Assembly: GCA_030583665.1 (NCBI GenBank)
Contig: CP129469.1
Coordinates: 2,161,043-2,225,042, forward strand
Origin: Candidatus Jettenia sp. AMX2
GTDB taxonomy: Bacteria; Planctomycetota; Brocadiia; Brocadiales; Brocadiaceae
DNA length: 64,000 nucleotides
Direction of reading: 5' to 3'
In this document: piece after piece, positions 17,690-26,836 of the stretch
Layout: each line of letters opens with the position of its first letter
How positions within the stretch are numbered: position 1 is the stretch's first letter
Notes under the pieces: generated by a model
What the model saw: the letters and a program-made list of their open reading frames with translations, nothing else
The model's database searches: none
What the model was told of the DNA's origin: nothing
Position numbers and translations under genes: made by a program

Positions 17690-19072
17690 ATGTTTACTAT
17701 TCTGGTTGTTGAAGATCAAAAAAACATGCGTGAATCCCTGGTTATCGCATTTAAGAGAGCCGGATATGCCGTTGATAGTGCTGACAATGGCGAAAATGCT
17801 ATAGAATTACAAAAGATACATTCCTATGATTTAGCCGTTGTTGATTTGAAGATGGAAACCATGGACGGGATTGAGGTTCTTATGCATATCAAGGATATTA
17901 ATCCTGCAACGAAAGTTGTTGTTATGACTGCATTTGGCACGATCGATAGCGCAATTCAGGCAATGAGAAAGGGAGCTTATGATTATATTACCAAACCTTT
18001 TCAACTTGCCGATATGCTTTCCGTAGTGAAACGGGCATTAGAGAGAAGCTTTTTATCTGGCAGACTTATTATTCCACGGGAGGAAACGAAAAAGGAATAT
18101 AAGTTTGATGGTATTATGGGCAGCTCACCCGCCATGAGATATATATTCAATATTCTTACGGAAATAACCAATAACGAAAGTACCGTTCTCATAACCGGAG
18201 AAAGCGGGACCGGAAAGGAACTCGTTGCACGTGCTATTCATAACAACAGCGGCAGGAACAACAAACCTTTTGTGGCAGTAAATTGTGGAGCATTACCTGA
18301 AAATCTGCAGGAAAGCGAAATGTTTGGCCATGCTATGGGTTCTTTTACCGGTGCCGTAAAAGATAAAAAAGGAATATTTTTAGAAGCACAGGGGGGTACA
18401 TTATTTTTAGATGAAATTGGTGAGACATCCCTTTCAACCCAGGTAAAACTCCTCCGGTTTCTGCAAAATGGTGAAATACGAAAAATCGGGGACAATAAAC
18501 CCGTTTACCTCAATGTTCGTGTTATCGTTGCGACAAATAAAGATCTTAACGAAGCAACAAAAAACGGTTCTTTTAGAAAAGACTTATTTTACCGGCTAAA
18601 TGTTATCAGAATCCACTTACCGTCGCTTCGTGAGAGAAAAGAAGATATTCCCGTTCTGGCAAATTATTTCATAAACAAATTTTCCGGCAGGTTAAAGAAA
18701 AGACCGCTGGAATTATCCGGAGATGTGCTGAACCTTCTCTTACATTATCCATGGCCTGGCAATATCAGAGAATTAGAAAATGTTATTGAAAGGTCCGTTA
18801 CCCTGGCAAAGGGTAATCTGATTACGGCAACTGATCTGGCATTGCAAAACAGTTCTGCAGAAGATACCGTGACTGGTATGATGGAGACGGGCGGAATTCG
18901 TGCTGCTTTGGCGCAACAGGAAAGAAAAACCATAATTGAATCCCTGCGAAAACACGCCGGGAACCGCAAACAGGCGGCAAATAATCTGGGAATCTCTACA
19001 ACTACCTTGTGGAGAAAAATGAGGGAATATCAAATTATTCCCAAAACAAGCTATAATATAGAAAATACCTGA
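17690..19072 (+). CDS. NtrC-family sigma-54-dependent response regulator
   Basis: The receiver domain spans about residues 1-115 with acidic pocket Glu8-Asp9 and phospho-acceptor Asp52 (VVDLKME). A sigma-54 AAA+ domain follows, with Walker A GESGTGKELVARAIH, the sigma-contact loop GSFTGA (GAFTGA with Ala to Ser), GTLFLDEIGE and an arginine-finger region FYRLNVIRIHLP. A Fis-type helix-turn-helix closes it (NRKQAANNLGISTTTLWRKM). It should be phosphorylated by the kinase at 14095 and activate RpoN promoters. Two -24/-12-like sites lie 5-9 kb downstream before amt1 and the dihaem gene, but nothing in the sequence proves they are its targets. moaA starts 15 bases after the stop. Confidence 0.96.
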   Translation: MFTILVVEDQKNMRESLVIAFKRAGYAVDSADNGENAIELQKIHSYDLAVVDLKMETMDGIEVLMHIKDINPATKVVVMTAFGTIDSAIQAMRKGAYDYITKPFQLADMLSVVKRALERSFLSGRLIIPREETKKEYKFDGIMGSSPAMRYIFNILTEITNNESTVLITGESGTGKELVARAIHNNSGRNNKPFVAVNCGALPENLQESEMFGHAMGSFTGAVKDKKGIFLEAQGGTLFLDEIGETSLSTQVKLLRFLQNGEIRKIGDNKPVYLNVRVIVATNKDLNEATKNGSFRKDLFYRLNVIRIHLPSLRERKEDIPVLANYFINKFSGRLKKRPLELSGDVLNLLLHYPWPGNIRELENVIERSVTLAKGNLITATDLALQNSSAEDTVTGMMETGGIRAALAQQERKTIIESLRKHAGNRKQAANNLGISTTTLWRKMREYQIIPKTSYNIENT

Positions 19073-20056
<984 letters not shown>

Positions 20057-20073
20057 CCTGGCGAGGTAAACAT

Positions 20074-20553
20074 ATGACACCATTAACTCATTTTGATGAA
20101 CAAGGCGCTTCCCGCATGGTAGATATCGGTAACAAGGGAATAACCGAAAGGATTGCTCTTGCACATGCAAAAATCACCATGAAACCGGAAACCTTCCAAT
20201 TGATCATGGATAAGAAAATTCAGAAGGGAGATGTACTTGAGATAGCCCGAATAGCAGGTATTATGGCTGCAAAACAAACCCCTGGTTTAATTCCGTTGTG
20301 TCATTCGCTTAATTTAACAAGCGTAAAAATTGATTATACAAACAACTCTCTGGATACGGTCAATATATTCTCAGAAGTTAAAGTAACAGGGGCAACCGGA
20401 GTGGAAATGGAAGCTATGACCGCAGCGACCCTCTGTGCAATCACGATATATGATATGTGCAAATCTGTTGACAAAAAAATGGTAATCAGCGATATTCACC
20501 TCGTTAAAAAATCAGGCGGCAAAAGCGGAACATTTGTTTTTTCAGAAACGTAG
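20074..20553 (+). CDS. moaC: Cyclic pyranopterin monophosphate synthase MoaC
   Basis: The 159 residues carry the MoaC signatures RMVDIGNK, AGIMAAKQTPGLIPLCHSL (active-site region), VKVTGATGVEMEAMTAAT and a C-terminal VKKSGGKSG that supplies catalytic Lys residues. MoaC converts the MoaA product, 3',8-cyclo-GTP, to cyclic pyranopterin monophosphate. The gene follows moaA by 17 bases, and CGAGGTAAAC serves as its ribosome site. It ends two bases before the convergent phosphoesterase gene ends, so transcripts from both sides may interfere. No moaE, moaD or moeA is in the window. Confidence 0.97.
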   Translation: MTPLTHFDEQGASRMVDIGNKGITERIALAHAKITMKPETFQLIMDKKIQKGDVLEIARIAGIMAAKQTPGLIPLCHSLNLTSVKIDYTNNSLDTVNIFSEVKVTGATGVEMEAMTAATLCAITIYDMCKSVDKKMVISDIHLVKKSGGKSGTFVFSET

Positions 20554-20554
20554 A

Positions 20555-21478
20555 TTAAACACCTTTTATTATTCTCTGAGCCAATTCGTTTGGTAGTTTC
20601 GCATCTTTTATTTTTTCTGCTGCCGCTTCTGTATTATAAGGTGCCCGCTTTAAGGCGAGATATTTTGAAGCAGAATCAAACACAACGTAACATCCGGAAG
20701 GATTTCCATCTCTTGGTTGTCCCACAGAACCCACATTGATATAATATTTCCACTCCTTTTCCACATTAACCGTAAAAGCATCCATCCTGTTTGAAGATTG
20801 CCTTTCCACAAGCATAAGCCTCATATCATAACTATCAGCAGGAATTAAAACCGAAGCGTTTACCGTCCTCGTTTCTTTTGTATATATATAGGCCGCCGGG
20901 CGGTGGGTATGTCCCCCAAAGGTTATCTTTGACCAAAGGGTTTTATATTTCAGTACACCTGCATTTCTGGCATATTCATATCCCTCCGGGTAAGCAGGCG
21001 TTGCATGTACGATTTCAAATCCCTCCCTGCCAAATTTCTTTCTGAATGGAAGATGCCATAAAAATTTCACATTTCTCTTCGTCAACACACCTTTTGTCCA
21101 GTTTATGGCAACCCTTGCTACAGGATTCATCTCTGAGGTAAGGGATGGTTCATCAACAGCCTCTTTATCATGATTTCCGCCAATGGCTAAACCTTTCCTT
21201 TCAAATAATTTCATAGCATTCAGCCAGTGATCTCTTTGTGATTTCTCAATATAAGATTGAGACACTATCTTATAGATATCAGATAAGGGCACCTCCCTTT
21301 TGCCATATATGAAAAATCGTATGAGGTCACAGCACTCATTCGGTGATGCACCATAACCAACAATATCACCAGCAATTATTATGCAATCAACGCCTTCTTC
21401 TTTATCAGCAATTTCCTTCATTACCGATAAGAAGGCATCCACATTGCCATGTATATCTGACAAAACAATATATTTCAT
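20555..21478 (-). CDS. Calcineurin-like metallophosphoesterase
   Basis: All dinuclear-metal motifs are present: SDIHGN (residues 8-13), GDIVGYG, GGNHDKEA and FGGHTHRPA. SVGQPRDGNPSGCYVVFD in the C-terminal third is common in the YfcE/ApaH-like bacterial subgroup. An insertion around residues 60-105 is charged. The substrate cannot be inferred from the motifs; protein phosphate or nucleotides are both possible. ATG at 21478 is preferred over TTG at 21481. The upstream gene on the same strand, 15 bases away, is a Ser/Thr kinase-like protein, so this may be a matched kinase-phosphatase pair. Confidence 0.88.
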   Translation of the reverse strand: MKYIVLSDIHGNVDAFLSVMKEIADKEEGVDCIIIAGDIVGYGASPNECCDLIRFFIYGKREVPLSDIYKIVSQSYIEKSQRDHWLNAMKLFERKGLAIGGNHDKEAVDEPSLTSEMNPVARVAINWTKGVLTKRNVKFLWHLPFRKKFGREGFEIVHATPAYPEGYEYARNAGVLKYKTLWSKITFGGHTHRPAAYIYTKETRTVNASVLIPADSYDMRLMLVERQSSNRMDAFTVNVEKEWKYYINVGSVGQPRDGNPSGCYVVFDSASKYLALKRAPYNTEAAAEKIKDAKLPNELAQRIIKGV

Positions 21479-21493
21479 CAAAACACGATTCGC

Positions 21494-22303
21494 CTAAATT
21501 ATGCAATTGAGTTCTTTCTTAAGCTCCCCTGCCGAGGATAACCTCAGAGAAACATCCGGCTCTAAGAGCCCTATCATGATTTCTTCAAGTTCGGGAGGAA
21601 TACGCCTGTTTATTCGGCATGGCAAAACCTTCTCTACCTGCCATAATCTTTTCGTCAGTATCTGATATAAGATAAGGCCAAGAGAATAAAGATCAGTCCG
21701 GACATCCAAACGTACAGGGGCAGATATATCTTCGTAACTAATTTTTCCCGGAAGGTTCCTAAGATATACACGCATCTGCAATTGCTCCGGCGATGCATAT
21801 GCTTTACTGATTCCTTTCATAATTCCACCAATTTTAATAGCTAATTCAAAATCAATAATGTATACTAACCCTGTTTTTTTATTAAGAATTAAATGTCCGG
21901 GTTTCAAATCACAATGAATATAATTTTTACTGTGAATATAAGACAGGGGATCACAGGCTGTAATAAAATATTTAATAATTTCTTCAATAATCTTATTATT
22001 TGTTACATCTTTTTGCATGAAGTAATTAACAAGATCACAACCATCGATATGTTGTAATATAATAAAGTTCTGTCTGATTAAAAATTTTCCGTTCTTAAAT
22101 AATTCACCCTGTCCAAAGTCATAAGCAGCTGGAATTTGAATATGGTCGAATCCTTTCAACAAATAATATTCATCGGAGAATTCAAAATCCGGAGCATATT
22201 TTATCCCTCGCTCCGGCATGTCAATTAAAAGAGCATAGTTGGATCTGTGCAGGTTCTCTTTGGATTTAAAATTATTAAAATAATACTTGTGAATTCTATA
22301 CAT
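21494..22303 (-). CDS. Atypical Hanks-type Ser/Thr protein kinase
   Basis: The C-lobe pattern of a eukaryotic-like kinase is clear: IHCDLKPGHLIL (HRDLKPxN with Arg to Cys and Asn to His), IIDFELAIKIGG (DFG read as DFE), KAYASPEQL (APE-like), RTDLYSLGLILYQILT and a closing PDVSLRLSSAGEL. The catalytic Asp is kept. The N-lobe is short: no glycine-rich loop is evident, and the ATP-anchoring Lys is not clear. Loss of the Asn and of the DFG Gly suggests weak or altered catalysis. The length of 269 residues leaves no room for a sensor, and no membrane segment is seen. A phosphoesterase gene follows 15 bases downstream. Confidence 0.82.
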   Translation of the reverse strand: MYRIHKYYFNNFKSKENLHRSNYALLIDMPERGIKYAPDFEFSDEYYLLKGFDHIQIPAAYDFGQGELFKNGKFLIRQNFIILQHIDGCDLVNYFMQKDVTNNKIIEEIIKYFITACDPLSYIHSKNYIHCDLKPGHLILNKKTGLVYIIDFELAIKIGGIMKGISKAYASPEQLQMRVYLRNLPGKISYEDISAPVRLDVRTDLYSLGLILYQILTKRLWQVEKVLPCRINRRIPPELEEIMIGLLEPDVSLRLSSAGELKKELNCII

Positions 22304-22663
22304 AAAGACAGTTTCCTTATCAAAAATGGGATTTTGTGATTATAACCCAATATATCGATAAAACAAAGAATTTAAGTTTGAATACCGAATTTTGCAAAAA
22401 ACGCACATAATGGTGGAAATAAGCCTGTTGATATTTTTCCGTTAATTTATCTTTAAAATTTATAAATTTTATTTTACTGGCAACTTATAAAAAACAGAAC
22501 AATAAATATTGGAAAATTAGCAACAATGCCAATTTCAGAAAACAGCTTAGTACGATACAAAGTTAGATTTGCTTAAAATAAGTTGTATCTCCAGGCATGG
22601 CAGAAATTATCAATATAAAACAAGATTGATGTAATTTAAATAATATAATATTTTATAGACTAT
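22304..22663. other. A+T-rich divergent intergenic DNA
   Basis: This stretch separates the kinase gene from the ammonium region. It is strongly A+T-rich and no gene or RNA is recognised. It should hold the kinase promoter on the - strand and could hold activator sites for the sigma-54-like element that follows. Confidence 0.5.
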
Positions 22664-22678
22664 GGGAACGATAATTGC
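22664..22678 (+). promoter_or_regulatory. Candidate sigma-54 (-24/-12) promoter of amt1
   Basis: GGGAACG-N4-TTGC compares well with the RpoN consensus TGGCACG-N4-TTGC. The essential GG (22665-22666) and GC (22677-22678) have the exact spacing. The predicted start lies near 22690, about 175 bases before amt1. Two positions of the -24 box deviate. Confidence 0.5.
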
Positions 22679-22767
22679 TGCTTTTCGATAAGCTTAGTTT
22701 ATGTTTTTATTGGTGTGATTGTATAATTACTGAATAGTACTTCTAAAACTTTTTGCAAAGAAAGGAG

Positions 22768-22863
22768 GTGAAGGGGAAAAAGATACCTGGTTTATTTATA
22801 ATCATTTTAGTATTGTATTTAATCCGTATAAGAGGTAGTATTTTACGAGGAGAAGAGAAATAA
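22768..22863 (+). CDS. Possible 31-residue membrane leader peptide before amt1
   Basis: GTG at 22768 opens 31 codons that end in TAA one base before the amt1 ATG (TAATATG). The peptide would be MKGKKIPGLFIIILVLYLI plus a basic RIRGSILRGEEK tail, so one hydrophobic helix between positive ends. AAAGGAGG directly abuts the GTG, which is too close for a normal ribosome site and weakens the call. If translated, it would couple to amt1. Confidence 0.25.
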   Translation: MKGKKIPGLFIIILVLYLIRIRGSILRGEEK

Positions 22864-22864
22864 T

Positions 22865-24433
22865 ATGAAATGTGTTTCAGGTAAAATGAGGTTTAATATA
22901 TTATTATTGTTAATAACCTTGGGGATATTTACGGTAGAAACGGGAATTGTTCATGCTTCGGATCCTGTCGGTGACCGTACGTATTCAGATAGCATTGAAG
23001 GATTAAAATATGCTATAAATTTCACATGGACATTAACAGCTGCCTTTCTGGTATTCATTATGCAGGCTGGATTTACTTTTTTAGGCGGATTCCTGAGAGC
23101 AAAAAACATGCTCAGCTATATGTCCCATTGTTTTATTGATTCTACACTTGGGGCAATTGTTTTTTTCCTTTTTGGATTTGCCCTCATGTATGGCGGTTCC
23201 CAACTGGCTCCCGGACTTGAATACGGTAATGTCTTGATTGGCTGGGGTGGTTTCCTTCTTCATGGGAAAGCATATGACGTTCAAACAATCATGTTTTGGC
23301 TTTTTCAAATGATGTTTGTCACAAAAACGGTTTCAATTGTCGCCGGTGGTGTAGCAGAAAGGCTTAAGTTTACACCGTATATTATTTATAGCTTTCTGGT
23401 AGCAGGTATAATTTATCCGATTTTTGGAAATTGGGTATGGGGAGGTGGTTGGTTAAGCACCCTGCCATTCGGAGGTGGTGTAAAAGACTTTGCCGGCTGC
23501 GCTACTGTCCATACTGTAGGGGGCGTGCTGGCATTCGTCGGGGCATGGGCATTGGGGCCGAGAAATGGTAAATATAATCCCGATGGTACACCCAACGCTA
23601 TTCCAGGCCACAACCTTGTCTATGTAGTAATAGGAACCTTCATTCTTGCTTTCGGCTGGTTTGGTTTTAATGCCGGAAGCACCCTGGCAGCAACTGATTT
23701 ACGTATCTCTGTTATTGCAACCAATACCTTTATAGCTGCTGCAGCAGGTGCAGTTGTTATGATCCTTTTTACCAAACTTAATATGGGTGTTATTGATTTA
23801 GCTTTTATTTGCAACGGCGCGCTCGGTGGGCTGGTTGCTATTACAGCACCCTGCGCTTATGTATCACCATGGGCAGCCGCAGTGATTGGACTTCTCGGCG
23901 GACTGGTAATGAGGGGTGCATTCTGGCTGGTTGAGGCCAAATTCAGGGTTGATGACCCGCTCGGTGCAGTAGCTGTACATGCAGCCAATGGTATATGGGG
24001 TATGATTGCTGTGGGAATCTTTGCAGACGGTACTTACGGTGGTGTATATGGCTTAATTACCGGTTCTGGCTGGCAATTAATCTCACAAATCATAGGCACT
24101 ATAGTAGCTATTGCATGGGCATTCGCCTGGGGAGTTGCCATATTTTTTGGTTTAAAATATACGATAGGGATTAGAGTATCGGATGTTGTTGAACATGAAG
24201 GAGTTGATGTCCACATCCACGGATCTTCTTGTTATCCTCTGGAAACCAAATTTATTGATCCTCTTTTGGAGAAAGAAGAACCGGCAGAACTCTTAAAAGA
24301 GGAAGAACAGATATCTTTGCTTGAGGAAGCATTAAGCAAGGATGCCTTTAGGGAAAAAATCTATTCGGACAAACTTGGCCGGTGGGTATACGCAGTACGC
24401 AAACAAGAGGATACAAAAAGCAAGAAAAGGTAA
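22865..24433 (+). CDS. amt: Ammonium transporter 1 with long C-terminal extension
   Basis: A signal-peptide-like start (residues 1-32, ending VHA-SDP) precedes the 11 membrane segments of the Amt/MEP/Rh fold. The twin pore histidines are in ATVHTVGG and AVHAANGIWG. FGWFGFNAGSTLAATD and GALGGLVAITAPCAYV are Amt signatures. The cytoplasmic tail contains VDVHIHGSSCY and then extends by about 68 charged residues (about 455-522) rich in Glu, Lys and Leu, probably helical. The tail is where GlnK docks and gates Amt, and the extension is absent from the two other Amt proteins nearby. Ammonium or ammonia uptake or sensing is the expected role. GAGGAG precedes ATG at 22865. glnK1 follows 58 bases downstream. 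Confidence 0.96.
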   Translation: MKCVSGKMRFNILLLLITLGIFTVETGIVHASDPVGDRTYSDSIEGLKYAINFTWTLTAAFLVFIMQAGFTFLGGFLRAKNMLSYMSHCFIDSTLGAIVFFLFGFALMYGGSQLAPGLEYGNVLIGWGGFLLHGKAYDVQTIMFWLFQMMFVTKTVSIVAGGVAERLKFTPYIIYSFLVAGIIYPIFGNWVWGGGWLSTLPFGGGVKDFAGCATVHTVGGVLAFVGAWALGPRNGKYNPDGTPNAIPGHNLVYVVIGTFILAFGWFGFNAGSTLAATDLRISVIATNTFIAAAAGAVVMILFTKLNMGVIDLAFICNGALGGLVAITAPCAYVSPWAAAVIGLLGGLVMRGAFWLVEAKFRVDDPLGAVAVHAANGIWGMIAVGIFADGTYGGVYGLITGSGWQLISQIIGTIVAIAWAFAWGVAIFFGLKYTIGIRVSDVVEHEGVDVHIHGSSCYPLETKFIDPLLEKEEPAELLKEEEQISLLEEALSKDAFREKIYSDKLGRWVYAVRKQEDTKSKKR

Positions 24434-24491
24434 TACATAACTCAGTGTTTTAATATCATTAGATCGTATTCTACGGATGGAGGTTTTTTTC

Positions 24492-24830
24492 ATGAAAAAA
24501 ATCGAAGCAATAATCAGGCCTGAAAAATTTAATATCGTCAGGGATGCCTTAACAGAACTGGGTTATCCGGGAATGACTGTTACCGAAGTAAAGGGTCATG
24601 GAAGCCAGAAGGGTATCAGCGAAGTATGGCGTGGCAGAAGATATCGCATTGACCTGATCTCGAAGATCAAGATTGAAATTGTTGCAAATGAAGATGAGGT
24701 AGAAAGGATTGTAAATACCATCATAAACGAATCCCAGACCGGGAGTATCGGAGACGGGAAGATATTTATCTTTACGGTAGATAATGTTTATCGGATCCGC
24801 ACAAAAGAAACCGGAAAAACGGCAATTTAA
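24492..24830 (+). CDS. glnK: PII signal protein GlnK 1 (Tyr51 present)
   Basis: This 112-residue PII protein reads MKKIEAIIRPEKFNIVRDAL and has the T-loop KGHGSQKGISEVWRGRRY, where Tyr51 is the site that GlnD uridylylates. The B-loop TGSIGDGKIFIF binds ATP/ADP and 2-oxoglutarate. Residue 46 is Trp, where many enteric PII proteins have Tyr. ATG at 24492 is chosen because GGAGG stands 9 bases upstream; the frame is open from 24477. PII proteins block Amt channels when ammonium is plentiful, and this gene lies between amt1 and amt2, so it probably serves one of them. No glnD or glnA lies in the window. Confidence 0.96.
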   Translation: MKKIEAIIRPEKFNIVRDALTELGYPGMTVTEVKGHGSQKGISEVWRGRRYRIDLISKIKIEIVANEDEVERIVNTIINESQTGSIGDGKIFIFTVDNVYRIRTKETGKTAI

Positions 24831-24855
24831 AAGAATTATCTTTTAAGCTTTTTAT

Positions 24856-24890
24856 GCTGATGTTGTCTCCGTTTGCGGGACAACATCAGC
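24856..24890 (+). promoter_or_regulatory. Perfect 12-bp stem-loop just before amt2
   Basis: GCTGATGTTGTC (24856-24867) and GACAACATCAGC (24879-24890) are exact inverse complements with an 11-base loop. No T-run follows, so it is not a standard terminator. It ends 8 bases before the amt2 start and would cover the ribosome-binding region, so it may limit amt2 translation or protect the upstream mRNA end. Confidence 0.6.
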
Positions 24891-24898
24891 AATTTATT

Positions 24899-26275
24899 AT
24901 GAAAACAAAATTAATCCGATATTATTTTTGGTTCATTGTGTTTACCGGATTCTGTATCCTGTACGATAAAAATGTGTTTGCCGGTGACCCAAGTGGTATT
25001 GCTACCTACACGGACAGCATATCAGGTCTAAAATTCTCAGTAAACTTTGCATGGACGTTACTCTGTGCATTTTTAGTTTTTAATATGCAGGCAGGGTTTG
25101 CATTCCTCGGTGCAGGATTTCTTCAGAAAAAAAATACCTTGAATTTTATGGCGATGAGTTTTGCAGATTTTTGTGTGGGAGCACTTGTATTCTGGCTATT
25201 TGGCTTTGCATTAATGTTTGGTGGCTCAAATCTGGCACCTGGACTTTCCAGTGGAAATAAATTTATCGGCTATAGTGGATTTTTATTGGGAGGCAACGCC
25301 TATGATGTAACCACTTCAGCACTTTGGATGTTTCAAATGATGTTTGCCGCCTCTGCCTGCACCATTGTAGCAGGCACAGTTGCAGAAAGGGTTAGATTTC
25401 ATGTCCACATTGTTTACAGTATTTTCTTATGCGGCATACTTTATCCTCTTTTCGGACATTGGATGTGGGGCGAGGGATGGCTGGAATCACTGCCTTTTGG
25501 CGTTGGGGCAAGGGACTTTGCTGGTTCTGGCGTAGTTCACGGAATGGGTGGCTTAGTAGCATTTATTGCTGCATGGGTTGTTGGGCCCCGTTTTGGTAAA
25601 TACAATCCTGACGGGAGTCCTAATGTAATTCACGGCCATAATGTACTCTTTATTGTTGTGGGTACCCTTACCCTCATGTTTGGATGGTTTGGTTTTAATG
25701 CGGGCAGTACACTTGCAGTCACAGAACTCAGGGTAGCAGTTGTAGGGGTAAATACTTTTCTGTCTGCAACGGCGGGAGCTGTCACCCTCTTGTACTTTTC
25801 TTATTATAAAACCGGAAAGTCGGATGTTATCATGATGTGCAATGGGGCCTTGGCAGGATGTGTGGCAATCACGGCATCCGGTGCTTATGTACCCCATTGG
25901 GCAGCAATCATCATCGGGATACTTGCAAGTTTAATTACAAAAAGTTCACTCTATTTCATAGAAAGCAAGTTAAGAATTGACGACCCTGTTGGTGCCATAT
26001 CGGTGCATGGAGCAAATGGAATATGGGGATTGCTTTCGGTTGGAATTTTTTCTGACGGAACTTATGGTGGTGTAAAAGGTTTAATCGCAGGATCCGCATG
26101 GCAATTACTAGCCCAATTTATTGCCTGTATCACTCTCATATCCTGGTGTTTTTTTGCCGGGTATGCTTTTTTTTCTCTTCTCAGGTGTTTTGTTAAATTA
26201 AGGGTTCCCGTAAACGATGAACGCTCCGGCCTGGATATTTATGAACATGGTATAAATTGTTATCCGGGGTCATGA
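24899..26275 (+). CDS. amt: Ammonium transporter 2
   Basis: The 458-residue protein starts with a signal-like segment (MKTKLIRYYFWFIVFTGFC, ending near VFA-GDP) and shows the Amt fold with twin His in GVVHGMGGL and SVHGANGIWG, FGWFGFNAGSTLAVTELR and GALAGCVAITASGAYV. It resembles amt1 closely over the membrane part but has the short normal tail ending DIYEHGINCYPGS. The frame opens at 24854, but ATG 24899 gives the signal peptide. The start has no clear ribosome site and lies directly behind a strong stem-loop, so translation may be controlled. It is the last gene of the amt1-glnK1-amt2 set. Confidence 0.95.
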   Translation: MKTKLIRYYFWFIVFTGFCILYDKNVFAGDPSGIATYTDSISGLKFSVNFAWTLLCAFLVFNMQAGFAFLGAGFLQKKNTLNFMAMSFADFCVGALVFWLFGFALMFGGSNLAPGLSSGNKFIGYSGFLLGGNAYDVTTSALWMFQMMFAASACTIVAGTVAERVRFHVHIVYSIFLCGILYPLFGHWMWGEGWLESLPFGVGARDFAGSGVVHGMGGLVAFIAAWVVGPRFGKYNPDGSPNVIHGHNVLFIVVGTLTLMFGWFGFNAGSTLAVTELRVAVVGVNTFLSATAGAVTLLYFSYYKTGKSDVIMMCNGALAGCVAITASGAYVPHWAAIIIGILASLITKSSLYFIESKLRIDDPVGAISVHGANGIWGLLSVGIFSDGTYGGVKGLIAGSAWQLLAQFIACITLISWCFFAGYAFFSLLRCFVKLRVPVNDERSGLDIYEHGINCYPGS

Positions 26276-26718
26276 TAAAAATTTATGAAAAGTTATCGCT
26301 ACAGATCTAACAGTTGAACAAAAAATTTTAGTGAAAATTCATTAAAAAAAAGTACAATGCAAGCGTATTGTTGAAATAAGTTTAGGCACTCTCGCTTTAC
26401 GGCAAAAACTTTCCCGATATTACAAGGAATTACTGCCGTGTAACTTAATTAACCACTCAGGTTACGTTATATACTATGCTTAAATCAACAAAACCTTTAT
26501 TGACCAAATTTACTTATCCTCTTCCGCTTCCTTTCCTGAGTATATATTTTTTTACCTCACTTACTTTAGAAATACTAAATTGTTACATTTGCAATTACTT
26601 TGGTTTTAATCAACCAAGCTAGCAAATATCATGCATATATATGCCTGTATAATATAAATATATTATATACTTTCTTAATTCCGTTACTTACAATATTATA
26701 TTTTATACTATATTAATA
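26276..26718. other. A+T-rich intergenic DNA before the dihaem cytochrome gene
   Basis: About 440 bases hold no recognised gene. The last 130 bases consist almost wholly of A and T with several TATATA stretches, typical of a bendable upstream region for a sigma-54 promoter, which follows directly. Confidence 0.5.
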
Positions 26719-26733
26719 TGGCACGACAAATGC
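26719..26733 (+). promoter_or_regulatory. Candidate sigma-54 (-24/-12) promoter of the dihaem cytochrome - amt3 - glnK2 set
   Basis: TGGCACG-ACAA-ATGC matches the RpoN consensus TGGCACG-N4-TTGC at all positions but one, with exact GG/GC spacing (GG 26720-26721, GC 26732-26733). The start would fall near 26745, about 90 bases before the cytochrome gene. Confidence 0.65.
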
Positions 26734-26836
26734 GCAGATTTGGAACTTTGTGTTTCTACTGCTCTTCGTATATCAATCAATACTTACAGTTTTGGTTAGA
26801 ATCAAAATATTTATTGCAGGAAACAGGAACTATCCA

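Noticed and set aside
26380-26400. AGGCACTCTCGC as a sigma-54 promoter before the dihaem gene
   Set aside because: The GG to GC distance is too short; the site at 26719 has the correct spacing.
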